Origin: Xylaria sp. FL1777
Lineage: Eukaryota; Ascomycota; Sordariomycetes; Xylariales; Xylariaceae
NCBI GenBank assembly: GCA_022578965.1
Contig: MU400579.1
Span: forward strand, 62,001-126,000
Direction: 5' to 3'
Length of the DNA stretch: 64,000 bases
The notes under the pieces were generated by a model. It was not told the DNA's origin. It searched no databases and was given only the letters and a program-made list of their open reading frames with translations. Positions 62,435 to 64,000 of this stretch are shown here, in pieces (the stretch's first letter is position 1; every line of letters begins with the position of its first letter). The position numbers and the translations under genes are program-made.

Positions 62435-63037
62435 ATGGCTGCCGCAACTACTTCGACTGTGATGAATGGCTCCGAGGCCAATGTAGGTGTAAGTAGCCGA
62501 GCAATGGATTTTACCGGCATGAGTAAATCTTATACTAATAGTTAGCCAACGCATCAGCAGAAACTTCTCCCAGAGACCTTACGCTGGCGTCCCTTGCCCG
62601 CGCCTCTCGTAGAAGACAAATCGTCCCCCCTCGCCATCCTGAAAGCCACAGACGGATCAGCCCCCTGCCGACGATGTCTTCAAGACAGCCAGGTCGGCGA
62701 TGAGATGCTGCTCCTATCCTACGACCCCTTCCTCGGCAGCAGCCCCTATCAAAGCGCATCGCCCATCTTCGTTCACTCCAAGCCGGCATGCGAGCTTGCG
62801 GCTGTGCAGCCATCGGGCGGACCGGTCCCCGAGCAGCTGCAAAAACGACTCTTATCCGTTCGTGCTTACGATGGGAAGCATGTTCTCCGCGATGCGGAAG
62901 TCGTGGACGGAGACCGCCTGCCAGAGACGTGCGAGCGCCTTTTGGGCGATGGAACCCCCGCCGAGTATTGCCATGTGCACTTTGCTGCGCCAGGTTGCTT
63001 TGCTGTCCGGATTGAGAAGGTATCATTGCCTAGCTAA
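62435..63037 (+). CDS. DUF1203 domain protein
   Basis: Small protein of the DUF1203 family, whose function is unknown; the family occurs in bacteria and fungi. Exons 62435-62488 and 62546-63037 give 181 residues. The start at 62435 has an AAAATGG context; an in-frame ATG at 62354 would add 27 residues. The intron uses a GTAAGT donor and an acceptor at 62545 that keeps the frame into LLPETLRWRPLPAPLV. Family signatures: CRRCLQDSQVGDEMLLLSYDPF, the PIFVHSKPAC segment, LLSVRAYDGKHVL, and the closing CHVHFAAPGCFAVRIEKV. The conserved cysteines and histidines could bind metal, but this is inference. Its stop faces that of the Ada-like regulator, 193 bases away. Confidence 0.84.
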
Positions 63038-63230
63038 GTGGATAGTTGAATTGGCGTTGTACTTAGAGAGGGGATCTCATGGTCGAGGTTGTCAAACTGT
63101 AGGGAGGAGCGTTCTCGGTATGTAGTTGACATCAAGTCGCACTCAACGGCGGTTAATTTTCTCATCTAATTAGATAGATTTGGAACATCATCGTGATGAG
63201 TACGTAAGAACCATATGCTGATAGCGTCCT

Positions 63231-64000
63231 CTATGAGTTGAGTAGTGAAGGGTCTACGTAGTCTGATGTATTGATATCCATTTGTGGCACAATAGCCTCG
63301 TTGTCCATCCCTAGGAATCTCGCTATGTCTAAGTCGCACTGATCAAGCCACTCCGGATATTGGCCTTGATCAAAGTCTATGTAGCCAGGACCTTCCAAAG
63401 ATTCAGGAAACCAGTCGTATGTGGTTTGATAAGGATCCGCGAAAGACATCTTACAAGCACCGTCGTCAATTGGAGCAAGAAGCGCGAGATCCGTCATAGT
63501 ACTAAAGTCAACGGCTGGAGGCGTAGAAGCTTGAATTGAAGTAACAGGAGTCATGGGGGCAGAGCTCTCCTGTCTAATCGTCGCCGCATAAGCACCAGGC
63601 GTCGTTCCCAGGATTTGCTTAAACAAGCCATGGAGATAGCGAGGCGACAAGCCTACATGGGCTGCGACCTGCAATAGCTGGGCTTCTCCCTTGTGCTGGC
63701 GCAAATACTCGCACGCGATCTCAACCTGTTTTTGCGCCGAGGCTCGCGGAGACTCGTGGCTAGCGTCTGTAGATTCCGGGCGGCAGCGCCGGCACGCGCG
63801 GAACCCGGCTGCCACTGCGCTGGGTGCAGAGTCGAAGAACCGCACATTCGCGCGGCGTGGCCGGCGTGAAGGGCAGCTCGTTCGGCAGAAAATTCCCGTC
63901 GACAGAACACCGTACAGAAAACTCGAGGTGGGGGTATGCGTGAGGATAAGCCGCCACCTGGTCTCGTCTGTCGAGGATGAACTGGGATGCGCTGACTTGG
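63231..64000 (-). CDS. Partial Ada-type zinc domain / AraC half-domain regulator
   Basis: The 5' end lies beyond the window. The readable frame runs from the window edge to a stop at 63231, about 256 residues. It starts within an Ada N-terminal domain: RWRLILTHT, GIFCRTSCPSRRP, RFFDSAPSA and FRACRRCRP. The four cysteines are spaced C-X3-C-X26-C-X2-C, the same as the zinc site of E. coli Ada (C38, C42, C69, C72). In that protein the site takes a methyl group from DNA phosphotriesters. One AraC helix-turn-helix follows (LLQVAAHVGLSPRYLHGLFKQ). The second helix-turn-helix and any PCHR alkylguanine transferase domain are missing. The remaining 110 residues are acidic and rich in Asp, Pro and Tyr. 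A regulator responding to alkylation, or one reused for metabolism, is the likely role. Confidence 0.86.
   Translation of the reverse strand, partial: KSAHPSSSSTDETRWRLILTHTPTSSFLYGVLSTGIFCRTSCPSRRPRRANVRFFDSAPSAVAAGFRACRRCRPESTDASHESPRASAQKQVEIACEYLRQHKGEAQLLQVAAHVGLSPRYLHGLFKQILGTTPGAYAATIRQESSAPMTPVTSIQASTPPAVDFSTMTDLALLAPIDDGACKMSFADPYQTTYDWFPESLEGPGYIDFDQGQYPEWLDQCDLDIARFLGMDNEAIVPQMDINTSDYVDPSLLNS

Noticed and set aside
1..64000. CRISPR arrays, rRNA genes, telomeric repeats, intact transposons
   Set aside because: None seen. The short tandem repeats present are simple microsatellites without spacer structure.

Overview
This is nuclear DNA of a filamentous ascomycete (Pezizomycotina). 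The signs are short GT-AG introns of about 50-150 bases with CTAAC/CTGAC-like branch sites, typical fungal housekeeping genes (PMC1-type Ca2+-ATPase, SonB/Nup145-type nucleoporin precursor, Cdc31-type centrin, epsin, Sas3-type acetyltransferase, Ncs6, ribosomal protein eL8, PTS2 thiolase), nuclear tRNA genes, and long gene-free stretches rich in A+T. I could not fix the class or genus from sequence alone. Exon structures were worked out by hand from reading frame, splice consensus and protein-family continuity; every spliced model given closes in frame.

Layout. 0.8-5.2 kb: a P-type Ca2+-ATPase on +. 9.0-10.8 kb: a Sir2/Hst1-type histone deacetylase on +. 10.8-16.1 kb: gene-poor, holding one tRNA-Gly(TCC) on -. 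16.1-22.2 kb: a six-exon Nup98-Nup96 precursor on -. 24.6-25.3 kb: centrin on +. 26.6-28.5 kb: epsin on -. 30.5-31.8 kb: a secreted or Golgi glutaminyl-cyclase-like M28 protein on -. 32.4-35.9 kb: a MYST acetyltransferase on -, divergent from a tiny four-exon complex I subunit (NDUFA1/MWFE) at 36.8-37.3 kb. 37.4-38.7 kb: Ncs6 on -, divergent from ribosomal protein eL8 at 39.1-40.5 kb. 42.2-43.1 kb: beta-carbonic anhydrase. 44.1-45.7 kb: an ornithine-cyclodeaminase-family protein with a serine-rich insert. 46.9-48.4 kb: peroxisomal 3-ketoacyl-CoA thiolase.

The right end (51.7-64.0 kb) has an accessory character: an unrecognised 258-residue protein, a seven-exon cytochrome P450 with a GC-AG intron and a 20-nt exon, a tRNA-Val(AAC), a mitochondrial sulfide:quinone oxidoreductase, an HXXXD acyltransferase of the trichothecene-acetyltransferase type, a DUF1203 protein, and a partial regulator joining an Ada-type zinc domain to half of an AraC DNA-binding domain. 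P450, acyltransferase and regulator together could be part of a small metabolic cluster, but no backbone synthase is visible and the window ends inside the regulator.

The housekeeping genes are functionally unrelated, and no operon-like organisation is expected. Two compact divergent pairs (SAS3/NDUFA1 and NCS6/RPL8) probably share promoters. A short palindromic motif built on TACCTAGGTA recurs in the non-coding gaps, especially 23.0-23.2, 29.1-29.9, 32.1 and 36.5 kb. No CRISPR array, intact transposon or rRNA gene was seen.
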